From Amylostereum areolatum (lineage: Eukaryota; Basidiomycota; Agaricomycetes; Russulales; Stereaceae), in contig SAXG01000109.1 in the NCBI GenBank assembly GCA_012932865.1, positions 37,169 through 101,168 on the forward strand: 64,000 nt of DNA, written 5' to 3'. A program made the translations under genes and the position numbers. Shown piece after piece: positions 1 through 9,871 of the stretch. Below the pieces are notes generated by a model. That model was not told the origin of the DNA. It was given only the letters and a program-made list of their open reading frames with translations, and made no database searches. Every line of letters starts with the position of its first letter. Position 1 is the first letter of the stretch.

Positions 1-1499
1 AAGTGAAGCCCTTCGCGACCTCGTCGCTCGGAAGAACTCCAAGGAAATCAACGAGGCCATCAAGCGTGTACGTGTGCGGATCTATGACAGCAGTGTTATG
101 CTAACTAATGGTGGTAGATGTGCCTCGGCGCGTCTCTGATGCGCTCGTACGATACACGCCAAATCAAAGTCAAAGTGTCCGAGTATGCTCCTGTAGACCC
201 CCAGCAAGAACCTTTTCACCCAGCACTCCTTAACAGCGCCAAGTCGGATCGTGGTTTTTCGCACAACCAAGTCGGGCGCATGCTGACGCCCCTCGCATTC
301 ATTGATGAGTACGACAAGGACCCAGTCGTGTATGTCTTCGTCCACCAGCATCTTTCGTCGCGCACGCTCACTCTCACTCAGCGCTCGCGAAAGAATCAAG
401 GAGGCGAAGATACGAGTAACGGGAGACCTTGTCCCTCTCTTTGCTTATCAGACAAAGAACCCTGCAGACATCCTGGACGGCTTGTGTCAAGGACCTTTCG
501 TCATCCGGGTGCGCGCTTTATCAGGTTGTCCAACGAGTGCTGATTCACGTTTATCTTCCCAGACTCTGAGGCACATGTGGACCAGTCCGTCCTCGGCCAT
601 GGGTGTTCCTTCACCTCAGGCGACGAAGCAAGGCTACGCTCACAAGCTCGGTGTTGATGACATCACGCCTGAGATCATTTCCTGGGCCTGTGTTATAGTA
701 AGCACCTTTCGCTATCCGTCTGCCTTAATGCTTACCTGCAGCAGGATCGATATGCTCTCAGCTCGCAAACTCGATGGCCAGCTAACCTCGAAGACGGCGA
801 TTTCAACTACGCCACGTTTTTCCACACGGTAGTCAACCTTTTCAGGGCCAATCCCGAAAGCGCATGGGCAAAGACTACTCTCGCCGCCGTGAACTTGTGA
901 GTCATCCTCTCTCGTGATCATTCGTTGTCGTTGACTCGAGCTGTTGTTGGGAAGGGCGGTTTTCGGACACCAGTCTCCGCGCACTGGCACGGGCGAGAAG
1001 GGCGTAAACAGCTCGCACCACGCGCACATGATGGCAGCTATCGCTGCCACGAACAAGACCGACGCGCCGCCAACAGATACCAACGCGCACGTTTCTCCAC
1101 AACCGGCCTCGACGTCTCTTCCTGCACAGCTACCTTCTCCTCCTTCCTCGTCGCCACCTCCGAGTCGATCTACACCGTCGTATCCCCCTCCCTCCGCTTC
1201 GACGGATAAAGACCGAACTCCCGCTTTAATGGAAGGTAGAATACGATTTCGTCATGGTAGCGTCTGTGTTTGCTGATGTCTTTCTTTCTCAAGAGGCAGG
1301 CCCTGCTCTGTCTGGTGAAGGTGAGGAATCACCCGGACGCTCAGCCAGTTTGACACGTCTAGCCGAGGAGAGCGATGAAGCTCCGCCGCCGAAGAGATCG
1401 AAGAAGACCACAGATCCAAAGGTCTCTTCACCAGAAGAGCTCGATAATCGAGGAAAGAAGGTAAAGAAGGCAAAATCAAAAAATAGAAAGTCGAGATGA
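1..1499 (+). CDS. DUF6698-family protein, 5' partial
   Basis: The gene runs in from the left edge. Joining exons <1-67, 118-329, 382-508, 563-697, 742-896, 955-1235 and 1294-1499 across canonical GT-AG introns of 44-58 bp keeps one open frame to a TGA at 1497-1499. The middle of the protein has the pattern I associate with DUF6698: a GP/SPSSA-like segment, then K.GYAHKLGVDDITPEIISW, then DRYALSS, then DGDFNYATFFHTVVNLF. The C-terminal 150 residues are low complexity (Pro/Ser/Thr, then a Lys-rich tail with a possible nuclear signal KKVKKAKSKNRKSR). DUF6698 has no known biochemical role; it is common in Agaricomycete genomes, often in many copies. The family call rests on remembered motifs and needs a profile search. 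The N-terminus lies outside the window. Confidence 0.7.
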
Positions 1500-2834
1500 C
1501 CTAATATCAGTACGCACATCGGTGAGCTCTTTTCTCGACGGTTTGCTCCCTACTGAGGATGTGTCGTCTCGTGTAGACTGGCCCCGTCTTTGCCTGGCAC
1601 CGGTTTTCGGTCTTCAGTTCTCCCTCGCTTTCAAATTGCACGCTTCGCTTTCCGTTCTCGTCCTAGATCTGCCACCGGCGACGTTCCCGTCTCGCAAGTC
1701 TCAACTCCATACGCCATCCTGCTCGTTTCCCACCCACTGTCAAACCATGCTTCAATTTGCTTTTCGCTTGTTCACGCTCTGCTTCTTCGCACACGCTCTC
1801 GTCGCTGTCCTGTCCCCCTGTACATGCTCTGCATAGGTTGTAGTATAACAATGAAATAGATGCCATTTTGCTATTTTTGATGCATCGAGCTTAGATTGTG
1901 GTACAATGATGCCAGGTATGATCTGATCCGGGCCTTTATAGCACGGCTGGATTCTGCTACACCGGTTTTAACTAATCTTTCAATGGCCTTACATAGGAAT
2001 TGTATTCCTGTTACTTCGTAGTTACTACATCCCGGGGGTTATAGACTTGGACCCCCAGGTTCTGACCATAAATTGTAAGTAAATGTGATTATTATGGGTG
2101 TCGTAAGTATTTCAGGACATTGTAACTACGTTGTAGCGCGAAGTAAGGACTGGGCGGTTTTGCTGATGTAGTCTTCGTCAAGACTCTGCCACTAGGAACG
2201 TCGGGCTCGCGTTCAAGGAGGTTGGAGGTTGGCGTGGTTTGGGCGTAGGGCGGCGGCGGATGAGGTTACCTCTGGTCGGGGACAAAATAGAGGCAGTTCC
2301 CAGAGTAACGACCGGACAGACGCGACGGACTCGGACTCGGAATAGGTGACGCAACCTTGTGCCCATATGTATCATTGTCATTACAGTAAGGTATTCCGCA
2401 ACGCACTTCAGAAGTCAGAAAAGAAGGAAACCTCGCATACTTCGAACCAGGTTGCGGATCCTGAAGTCTAAGAGAACTGATGCTGTTCACAGTCAGCGAG
2501 TGTTAAATTGCTGCAAGTGAGGAAGAGAGGGCTCGGAGGCTAATGACGGTCACCCCATCCCGCGGGAAAATCCAAGTCCTCCCCCTACCTCCCTCCGACG
2601 GCCTATCGGCGAAGCAGGGTTGAATACTTGCCTGGAACGACAGACACCAGTGCGCTCGACGACTCCAACGCGCCGCGCGCGGCTCCCTTCCTGATCCCGG
2701 ATTCACCTTAGGTGACTCTGGGCAGCGTCTCACCCAGGCATTTGAGGTGCGTCACAACCCTAAGATCAACTCATTCATGCTGACTTTACATCTAAATATC
2801 CCAAGTCCTCCCGACGACCTTCTAAGGACGCGCC
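1500..2834. other. Intergenic, no gene recognised
   Basis: This 1.3-kb stretch has only short overlapping frames on both strands with no family motif and no set of compatible splice sites. It includes the 3' flank of the DUF6698 gene, an AT-richer part around 1850-2130, and the upstream region of the next gene. Confidence 0.5.
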
Positions 2835-4119
2835 ATGTCCGTGTCAGAGATTCCGGATCTATCAGAGGGACAGGGAGATGGAAGCGCGTCCGTGTGAGTC
2901 TCATGTGCGTCCTCACTTCGCGTCGGCTGACTATCTGCTCAGCGTTGCCAACAACGAGTTCAAAATGGCCCTGTGGATGGCTGCTACCCGACCGTCAATC
3001 GTAACGAAAACTAAGTATCTCAGAGGAGGAAGCTTGCGATTGAAAGGACCATACACAAGCTCCTCGATTTCACACTTTCCACACCTCTTTTCGAAATCGA
3101 TGTACGTCTCACGAGCATCTCTGCTGATGTCCTCCTAACATCTCCAACAGGCCGCAGCATACAAGACACTACCCCATGCTCACTCCTTCATCACACCAAG
3201 GTCCAGGCATCGAAGGGCAGTGTAGCAATCGCCGACGACGACCCATACGACATCGTGTTCAACCTTCCTTTCTTCGCGGCTATATTCGATATCTGTGAAC
3301 AATGGCCGAATGCATCTGCGAACGAAGCCACTCAATCACATCCCATAGCTCCTCTGCTCAGCCTGGCCTTCCGGAGCAGAAGACAGAAGCCTCTCATTCG
3401 CATCGCGTACGTGGAATCTCTCTTGCTCTCTGGGTCTATCCTTGATTACTCTCTAAACCAGACGTGAGCAAGACATTTGCCTTGCAAGATCGACTCCGAG
3501 TCCTGGTTTCCCCGACAACGCTAAGCTCGACTTTTGCTCCACTGGCGACAACCTCTCACTAAAGCGGGTCGTGCTACTCGGTCCCTTCGAAGTCCCTGTG
3601 GAAGCGTTCTCGGATACGCGCTGGGAGGCGGACCCCTTGCGCATGAAACCCGCCTCGCTCGTGCTGTTCCCCGGAGAAGGGAAGTCTACCGAACACGCGC
3701 GTAACAAGAATCGACTCGTATATGACCTGTCCACCTGCCTTCACCAGCAGGAAAGTCTCGGCCTCGCCACTCAAGAAAACTTTGGCTTTGTGTTCGCGAA
3801 CGGAGTGGTCCGGATATATGGAATGGAGAAGCAGGACGACAGTGAGACCCTTTTCTACACGTTTCTGGCTACAAGTTCGCAACCTTCGACCTACGGACGC
3901 CTCTGGGATTCTTGAATTTCTACTCGTTTCTCTGTAAACTCGCCAATCATCTGGACGCCACTATTGTCAAGGATTATTTGAATGGACGTATACGGGAAAA
4001 CCAAGGACGAGCTGATAGGACAGCGTTTGTCTTTCGATAACCTCGAGGCCCACGCCAAGCGGGAGGGTTCGGTAGACATCATGAGCCACACCGGCATGTC
4101 TACGTCTTCACGAGCGTGA
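2835..4119 (+). CDS. Uncharacterised multi-exon protein
   Basis: I do not recognise this family. Coding segments are clear although the exon joins are not all settled. A start at 2835 gives MSVSEIPDLSEGQG, followed by an intron. Later segments read ERTIHKLLDFTLSTPLFEID (to an intron at about 3100), a segment containing DDPYDIVFNLPFFAAIFDIC, and a long exon from about 3467 to 3880 containing KRVVLLGPFEVPVEAFSDTR and LVLFPGEGKS. The final part contains FDLRTPLGFLNFYSFLCKL and a tail ending at the TGA at 4117-4119. The alternation of hydrophobic beta-like and amphipathic segments suggests a folded cytosolic protein. The frame change near 3880 is not explained by an obvious intron and may reflect a one-base error or a short intron. 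No signal peptide or membrane segment is seen. Confidence 0.5.
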
Positions 4120-4664
4120 TTTTACTATCCATCCGTATCCTAATATTTTCATTTCCTTTGTACGGACGATGATTGAAGCATGTCTATTTCATAGCCACAT
4201 AACCACACGTTCGTGTATATGGTCGAAGGCTTCACGGTCGGCAGCCACAATTCAGTATCCGTGTGGTCTATCTGTACACAGTGGCATTGCTAAGTAAAAT
4301 CGGAAGGGACGATGTGATGAAGGGATATACGTATGCGTGCGTGAAGGGAGACATGCTGGCATGATCATCAGGTAAGGGTCATTCGTGCATCGGAAGTGAT
4401 GGAGGCAGGTGGCATGCAAGTACTACAAGAGTGCAACAACGACAAGACAGCAAAGATGGATAGAGAGATGAAGAACGAGGTAGGTTATATGAAAAATGAG
4501 CCCTGGGACATGGTAAACACGGATGCGATAACTAAGTAGAGGTGAACGATGAATGGTGGCGAGTAGTGGCGGCGGTGTGAGGGAGAAGGAAGAAAACCCG
4601 ACCAGCGTAAACTCAGCGGAAGAGACCATTAAAAACTAGGCATGAATCACGATAAATCATCTAC
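4120..4664. other. Intergenic between convergent genes
   Basis: This segment lies between the 3' ends of the unknown gene (+) and the DUF6535 gene (-). It should hold both 3' UTRs. No gene or repeat is seen. Confidence 0.5.
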
Positions 4665-7600
4665 CTAAGCCGGACGTTCTTCCGCCACTGCCCGCCCGCC
4701 AGGCGACACCTGCCCGGACACAGGATCGGCGAAGTGAGTATCCCTGAGGCCAGTTGAAGGTACCATGGGCCGGCCGTCCCTACGGAATTGCGACAACCGC
4801 CCCCGCAGCGCAACGAGAGCCTTTGAGACCTGCGCCTTCGGACGCGCCTTGTTCCCCAAAATCTTGCCGACAAGCTCGGCGATTTTCTCCAAGAACGACA
4901 GCTGGAGTTCCGGCTCTAGGGGCGCTTCCTTCTCATCCGGGGACACGAGTTTGAGGAGGAGGGTGACGAGCAGTCGTTTCATGTTGGCGGTGATCTCGAT
5001 AGGCGCCCCCCACTGCTGCAGGATGGCATCGAGCGACTCGAGGAGGGACTCACGCGCAACCTTGGTGCGGTAGAGCTCCCCCGAGAGCAGAGCATCGGTA
5101 AGGAGGTGAAGAGTGGCTTCCAAGGAGGCCGAGCAGCGCCCTTGCACGTCGAAATCCTTCCCGGCGTGCGTGTGCTGAGGATAGGACCGTAGAACGTCGA
5201 GCACATCTACCATATGTGCACTCCATTTCCCTTCACTACCACCCAGGAACCTTCCCGCAAGCTTGACGAGTTCGTCCACGAAACGTTGCGACAGGTCATG
5301 TTGCTTGGGTATGGCCTCTTTGAGCAGGCAGAGGAGGAGCTTTTGCGTGCCGGGATTGTTGTGCTGCTCCCAGTCCCGCGTGATCGCGTTCAGCGTCTCG
5401 ATGAAAAGCGTGCGGGAGGAGTTCGTGCGGGGGAGCTCGGTCGAGCGCATCGCGTTAATGAGGAGCTCGATCGTAAATCCCATGCCACCTTTGCTGATGT
5501 CGATGGCGCGCCAGAGCTCTTTTTGCATCGGCGCGTGCGGAGGCTCCATGATCTTCTGAAGTGGGGGTAGCGCTAGCTCTGGAGCGTCCAGCTCGCTCAG
5601 CTTCTTCGGCCCGCCTGACGTCCACATCTCCACGTTCAGGGTTTGCGTCGCGTATACAGACGACCAAAGACGCTCGACGAGATGCAACGGGGGCAGGAGC
5701 TGTGGGAGGAACCAGGTGGGGTGGGTGTGAATGACATCGGTGGGTTGGCGGAGTTGGTGATTTGGCCAGCGGGTGAAGGAGCCCGGAAGGTATTCAAGCA
5801 CGCCCGCCGTCACGCCATGCAACGCATCGGCCAGATCTGCAATCGCGTTGTTCACCGGCCTGGCCCATTCGAGACGATGCAGAACGTCGTCGAGCACGTC
5901 GAACTTGACGCTGGACTGGTTGATGGCCTTCTTGAGGGCGTCCTTGTTTTGCGCGTCTTGGCTCTGACTCTGGCCCTTCAACTCGCCTCCGAACGCCTTC
6001 GCAGTGTCCCACGCCGCCTCAACGCCGCTGTCGATGAACCCCGCGACCTTCGCCAAGCTCTCGAAGTCACCCGTTTCCTTTTCTGGGTTGACGTAGTCGA
6101 AGCCTTGGACGACGCTGTCTGCCTTGGCCGCGACGTCCGCATGCTCCTGGATCATATGTTGCACGACGATGACGGTCATGCAGGCGCGACGTGCAGCGAA
6201 CGCGGTGTCCTGATCTTGGGACTTGTTCGTCCTGTCGTCATTGCTCTTCTCGACGCCGTCCAGGTAGATGAGAGTGCGGCAGATGGTCTCGCTCTCAAAA
6301 TATGGTTGCCAGTCAACCTTGAGGGAGAGAACGAGCTGGAGAGCGGCGTCGATACATGCGCGCCCGCGTTTCATGCGATCGTCCTTGGAGAGGATACCGT
6401 ACTCGGTGCAGGTTCTGAGCATGCGCATGATGCGACCAGTAAGATTCTTCACAATGGCGATGCGGTCTCTCGGTTCGTAGGCGACGAACCGACGGTGCAA
6501 CGACTGTCCGATGGCATTCCAAACGTGTGACAACGGCCCCTTCAGCGTCCGGTAGACCCTACGCGGCCCCCTTGTGCTGACGATCCAAGTGTGCTGGTTC
6601 GGGCTTGCATAGTTGAGCGTGTCTAGGGCAAAGAGATCGTCCGTATCCCCGTCCTCGGTCCCCGGTCCAGCAAGGTACTCTTGCTCGTGCTCCGTGTCAG
6701 CGTCGTCAGCGTCTTCCACGCCCTTCGTCGCCTGCTTCTCCTCGAAAATATTCCGCCATACACGCTTCCCCCAATCCGAGTTGAGGGAGCCGGCTATGCC
6801 CGCCACGAACGGCTGAAACTCGCTGTCCTCGGTGAGGTTGTCGATGAGCCAGTGGATCGCCTCTGCATCGCGCGCCATCCGGTTCGGAGATTCGTCCATA
6901 GCGATTTGAACCCGCCCTTCTGTGATGTCCGTGCTCACGGACTCGTCGTTCCCATCATGGTCTTTGTAGCGTCGTCCTCGCAAGAATTTCTGGAAGATGT
7001 ACCAGAAAATACCGGACGCGGGGCTCTGGTATGGGGACTGCGTAGAGATGATGGGCGCGAACATCGTCCAGATATAAAGAAGGGCGGATAGAGACATGAC
7101 GGCGGTGGTCCAGATCGCGACGGTGTGGTTGATGGGGAAGAGAAACTCGCCCAGGCCGACGAAGAAAAGGAAGAGGGAGATATGGATCAGGGCGGGGATG
7201 GCATCGACGATAACAGACATGCGCCAGAAGGTGGCGCCTTCGAAAAGGAATTGACGAATCCGTGCACGCTTGAGGGGGTGACTATATCGTTGGAAGACGT
7301 GATGCATGTAGTCGCGCACCCACTGCTGGACAATGATAGCGAACAACACCGCTGTAAGGCTCAGCACCAAGCTGATGAACCAATAGGTGTTGATGCGGAC
7401 GTCCGACGCTGTGGGGCCAGAGAAGGACACGCTTTGGGGGTCAGGGAAAGAGAGGGTGGGGACAGGTTGTCCGGCGTTTGCACCGAGTTGACGGGAAATC
7501 TGGACCAGGAGGGTGACGGACTGGTTCGCGAATTGTTTGGTTTGCTCTACGGGATCTTCCTGGAGGTTTTGATAACTTTCGACGAGGAAAGCCGTCAAAC

Positions 7601-7961
7601 TGGCTGAGTACAGACCGGCCTGAAGGATCACACGCGTGCGGGTAAGCATCGGTGAGGATGAGAGACTGGACGGCAGGAAACGCACGAAGATGATGATACT
7701 CTCCATGTCGTCCTTCCAAGTCTCGACCAGTGCCCGGTCATGACTTTCCGCTTCTGTCACGTACGCCTTCCACAGTTCGACCGCACCCTCGTCGTAGTCA
7801 ATAGGGCGCCTAGTTTTTTTGTCGCGCTGGCCTCGGTCGGTCGTGCTACTTGGTGATTTGTTAGCTATGAACATCGTGAACAAGGTTCCACAGCTCGCAT
7901 GGGAAATAGCGCCAACCTCTGTGCTCTTTGCTAACGGAAGGGTTGTGAGCAGATGATTCAT
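4665..7961 (-). CDS. DUF6535 transmembrane protein (copy 1)
   Basis: The frame is open for 1,098 codons, but an in-frame 66-bp intron lies within it (7685 down to 7620, GTGCG...TTCAG). Its existence is supported by the paralogue at 31716-34464, where the same position carries an out-of-frame intron. The spliced product is about 1,076 residues. The N-terminal part has the DUF6535 features: VELWKAYVTEAESHD, then AGLYSASLTAFLVES, then three strongly hydrophobic stretches (around YWFISLVLSLTAVLFAIIV, ALIHISLFLFFVGLGEFLF and IWTTAVMSLSALLYIW) separated by QQWVRDY and LKRARIRQFL. The remaining 700 residues are alpha-helical and soluble-looking, with many Trp and Leu. The function of DUF6535 is unknown. 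The gene is divergent from NWD-A, and this pairing recurs at 31 kb. The exact start is uncertain because the first 40 codons differ from the paralogue. Confidence 0.85.
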   Translation of the reverse strand: MNHLLTTLPLAKSTEVGAISHASCGTLFTMFIANKSPSSTTDRGQRDKKTRRPIDYDEGAVELWKAYVTEAESHDRALVETWKDDMESIIIFVRFLPSSLSSSPMLTRTRVILQAGLYSASLTAFLVESYQNLQEDPVEQTKQFANQSVTLLVQISRQLGANAGQPVPTLSFPDPQSVSFSGPTASDVRINTYWFISLVLSLTAVLFAIIVQQWVRDYMHHVFQRYSHPLKRARIRQFLFEGATFWRMSVIVDAIPALIHISLFLFFVGLGEFLFPINHTVAIWTTAVMSLSALLYIWTMFAPIISTQSPYQSPASGIFWYIFQKFLRGRRYKDHDGNDESVSTDITEGRVQIAMDESPNRMARDAEAIHWLIDNLTEDSEFQPFVAGIAGSLNSDWGKRVWRNIFEEKQATKGVEDADDADTEHEQEYLAGPGTEDGDTDDLFALDTLNYASPNQHTWIVSTRGPRRVYRTLKGPLSHVWNAIGQSLHRRFVAYEPRDRIAIVKNLTGRIMRMLRTCTEYGILSKDDRMKRGRACIDAALQLVLSLKVDWQPYFESETICRTLIYLDGVEKSNDDRTNKSQDQDTAFAARRACMTVIVVQHMIQEHADVAAKADSVVQGFDYVNPEKETGDFESLAKVAGFIDSGVEAAWDTAKAFGGELKGQSQSQDAQNKDALKKAINQSSVKFDVLDDVLHRLEWARPVNNAIADLADALHGVTAGVLEYLPGSFTRWPNHQLRQPTDVIHTHPTWFLPQLLPPLHLVERLWSSVYATQTLNVEMWTSGGPKKLSELDAPELALPPLQKIMEPPHAPMQKELWRAIDISKGGMGFTIELLINAMRSTELPRTNSSRTLFIETLNAITRDWEQHNNPGTQKLLLCLLKEAIPKQHDLSQRFVDELVKLAGRFLGGSEGKWSAHMVDVLDVLRSYPQHTHAGKDFDVQGRCSASLEATLHLLTDALLSGELYRTKVARESLLESLDAILQQWGAPIEITANMKRLLVTLLLKLVSPDEKEAPLEPELQLSFLEKIAELVGKILGNKARPKAQVSKALVALRGRLSQFRRDGRPMVPSTGLRDTHFADPVSGQVSPGGRAVAEERPA

Positions 7962-8305
7962 CCTTAAGCTTGCGATGTTCCGCCTTCGTCATGTCCGAGT
8001 CTGCGCCTTTGGTCAATTATCGACAACGGCGTGGGTTGGGTCAAAATACTCACCAAGCACCGAGGTTGGAGGCATCCTACACGATGCGACGGTGGTCTGC
8101 GGTGGTGGTAAGAGTCAAAGGGGCACATCTGCGACAGATTCTGCAGACGATGCAGCTACTTTGCAAGTTTGATGCTGGTGATCGTGTAACGTGTTTCGGA
8201 ACACGAGAGCCTGGAGCCTGGAGGGAATCGCGGCCGGCCGAGGCCGGCCGGTGATTTCGGCCCGACGCCGCCTTTCGTTGGTTCAACTTTGCCTCAGGCC
8301 CTCCT

Positions 8306-8361
8306 CTAGTCTCCGTGGCTGACCTTACTCAGAAGACAGTCGTTCTGAGTATAAGGTCTGC
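8306..8361 (+). repeat. Dispersed hairpin repeat, copy A
   Basis: This 56-bp segment recurs in inverted orientation at 38459-38514, identical at about 49 of 56 positions. It folds as two 7-bp stem halves (GACCTTA and CTCAGAA on the 5' side) with a 2-nt bulge on the 3' side and an 8-nt loop (GACAGTCG). Two base pairs of the stem differ between the copies by paired changes on both arms. It abuts the left arm of the inverted-repeat element at 8361-9383. Confidence 0.75.
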
Positions 8362-9383
8362 ATCAATTTCAAGGGATCTCGCGGGACGGAAAAATAGCCA
8401 TTTTAGGACGGCGCGAAAGGCTCTCTCGAGCGCTGGAGAGCCAATCAAATTCATTTATGTCATGGTTTGCTCGTCATGCGGATGACCTCCTCTGGCTGAG
8501 CTCTGAAACGGAGACAGTGGTGGATAGTTTAAATAAATTCTGTGAGCAGCACCTGTGCATCGCATCAGATATGCATATAAAGGGAATGCTAACAGTGCTC
8601 TTGCGGCAGTGGGGTAGCAGGCTGGACACGAGCTACAAGCTGATTATTTAAACTACTAGTACTTACACTGCTGGCATGAGCTACCGGGCTGGACTTCGAT
8701 AAGTACATCGACCGCGAGATAAACGGGTATGTAAATATGTTGTGAACAAGGTTTGTGCTGCACGGTAAGAACAGAAAGACGGCATATGTTCTACTTCAAT
8801 ACCGAGGCCGCACCACCATAAGTTGTAGCCATGGTAGGCCAGCTAAGCATTGTTTGTGGAAGGTCATAGACGGACAGCTGTCAGATAGTGGATGTCGTCA
8901 ACATGAAAACTGGTGTAGGCCGTAACCACCGACCTCGTACCGCTTCATGAGCATCACCGGTGTTTTCGACTTTTCGTGTCGCTGCCATTCGCTGTCGCAG
9001 GTCGCACTGTCACCCATCATGTTGCATGATATACGATCCGCAAATGAGGCATACATCCTGCACAGAAATTCAGCATCCAAGGCTGTCAGAAATGCAACCA
9101 CGAGCTCTTGCACAACGCATAATGCACGCACTGTACTTATAAATGAGCACCAGCGGCCGCCTTGCACCACTGAGCATGACAACTGACCTTCTGAGCAAAA
9201 GCACTCAATGATAAAGCCGTGTCAGTGTATATTGCACTCGACATCGGCAATTCGAGAGCAAAGTCACAGTGCAACGACCGTCGACGTGCGCGAGCCGTCA
9301 ATGTGATGATGCGATAGGTATGACATGAAGGGACATCCAAAAAAGGCTATTTTCCCGTCCAGCCAAACCCCTTGAAATTGATG
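8361..9383. mobile_element. Probable non-autonomous inverted-repeat element
   Basis: The arms at 8361-8399 and 9345-9383 are inverted copies. Fifteen bases match perfectly (CATCAATTTCAAGGG), then 8 differ, then 15 of 16 match (GGACGG.AAAATAGCC). The 1,023-bp interior has no recognisable transposase, only short frames. No clear target-site duplication flanks it, so the true ends may lie a few bases outside. It sits in the divergent promoter of DUF6535 copy 1 and NWD-A, and the second DUF6535/NWD pair lacks it. A decayed MITE-like element is my best reading. Confidence 0.55.
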
Positions 9384-9871
9384 TAGCCTAGCCCTCCTCA
9401 TAATATCTTTCGAATTCTTTGGCATCCTTGAAGCCGGAAGCTGCTAGAATCCTCGCCTCTTTGAAGCTGGAAAGCTAAAAAGCGCGTCGAAAGGAATTCG
9501 CGGACTCGCAACGATCCCGAGGGCTGAACGTGTATGTACACCCTGCACGTCGTCTAAAATCATCAATGCATCACTTCAATCACCACTCATCATCAGTGGT
9601 AAGTACTTATTTGGCAGCGTCAAGCTTCAGCTTCAGCGCTCATTTTTACCATTACTATATATCTGGCGTCCGGCCACCGGTCATCGGTCACCTTTGATCA
9701 CACTCTCTCACTCGCTTTCTGCTTTGACGAATTCGCTGTTGCCACGGTCTTTAAGTCGTGAGTGCTGTTCAGTCATATCTTCTCCGACGGCGATCCTTAG
9801 GCTGACTAGAGTCGTACCATATCAGTGCTTTACACATATTTCTAAGTACGACCAGCAACGATTAGTAGTGT

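Larger units (their letters stand above)
7962..9871. other. Divergent intergenic region with inserted repeats
   Basis: This is the shared upstream region of DUF6535 copy 1 (-) and NWD-A (+). About 1 kb of it (8361-9383) is bounded by inverted repeats and looks inserted. Without it the gap would be roughly 0.9 kb. The equivalent gap at the second pair is only about 0.3 kb. The remaining sequence shows no gene. GGCCGGCC-rich sequence occurs at 8230-8252. Confidence 0.5.

Noticed and set aside
2835..4119. Protein-kinase or DUF6532 assignment for the unknown gene
   Set aside because: No HRD/DFG-like motif and the segments do not follow the DUF6532 pattern I know; left unassigned.
5643..6530. 295-codon plus-strand frame
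   Set aside because: It is the antisense shadow of the DUF6535 gene; no motif, and the minus-strand frame is longer with clear membrane segments.
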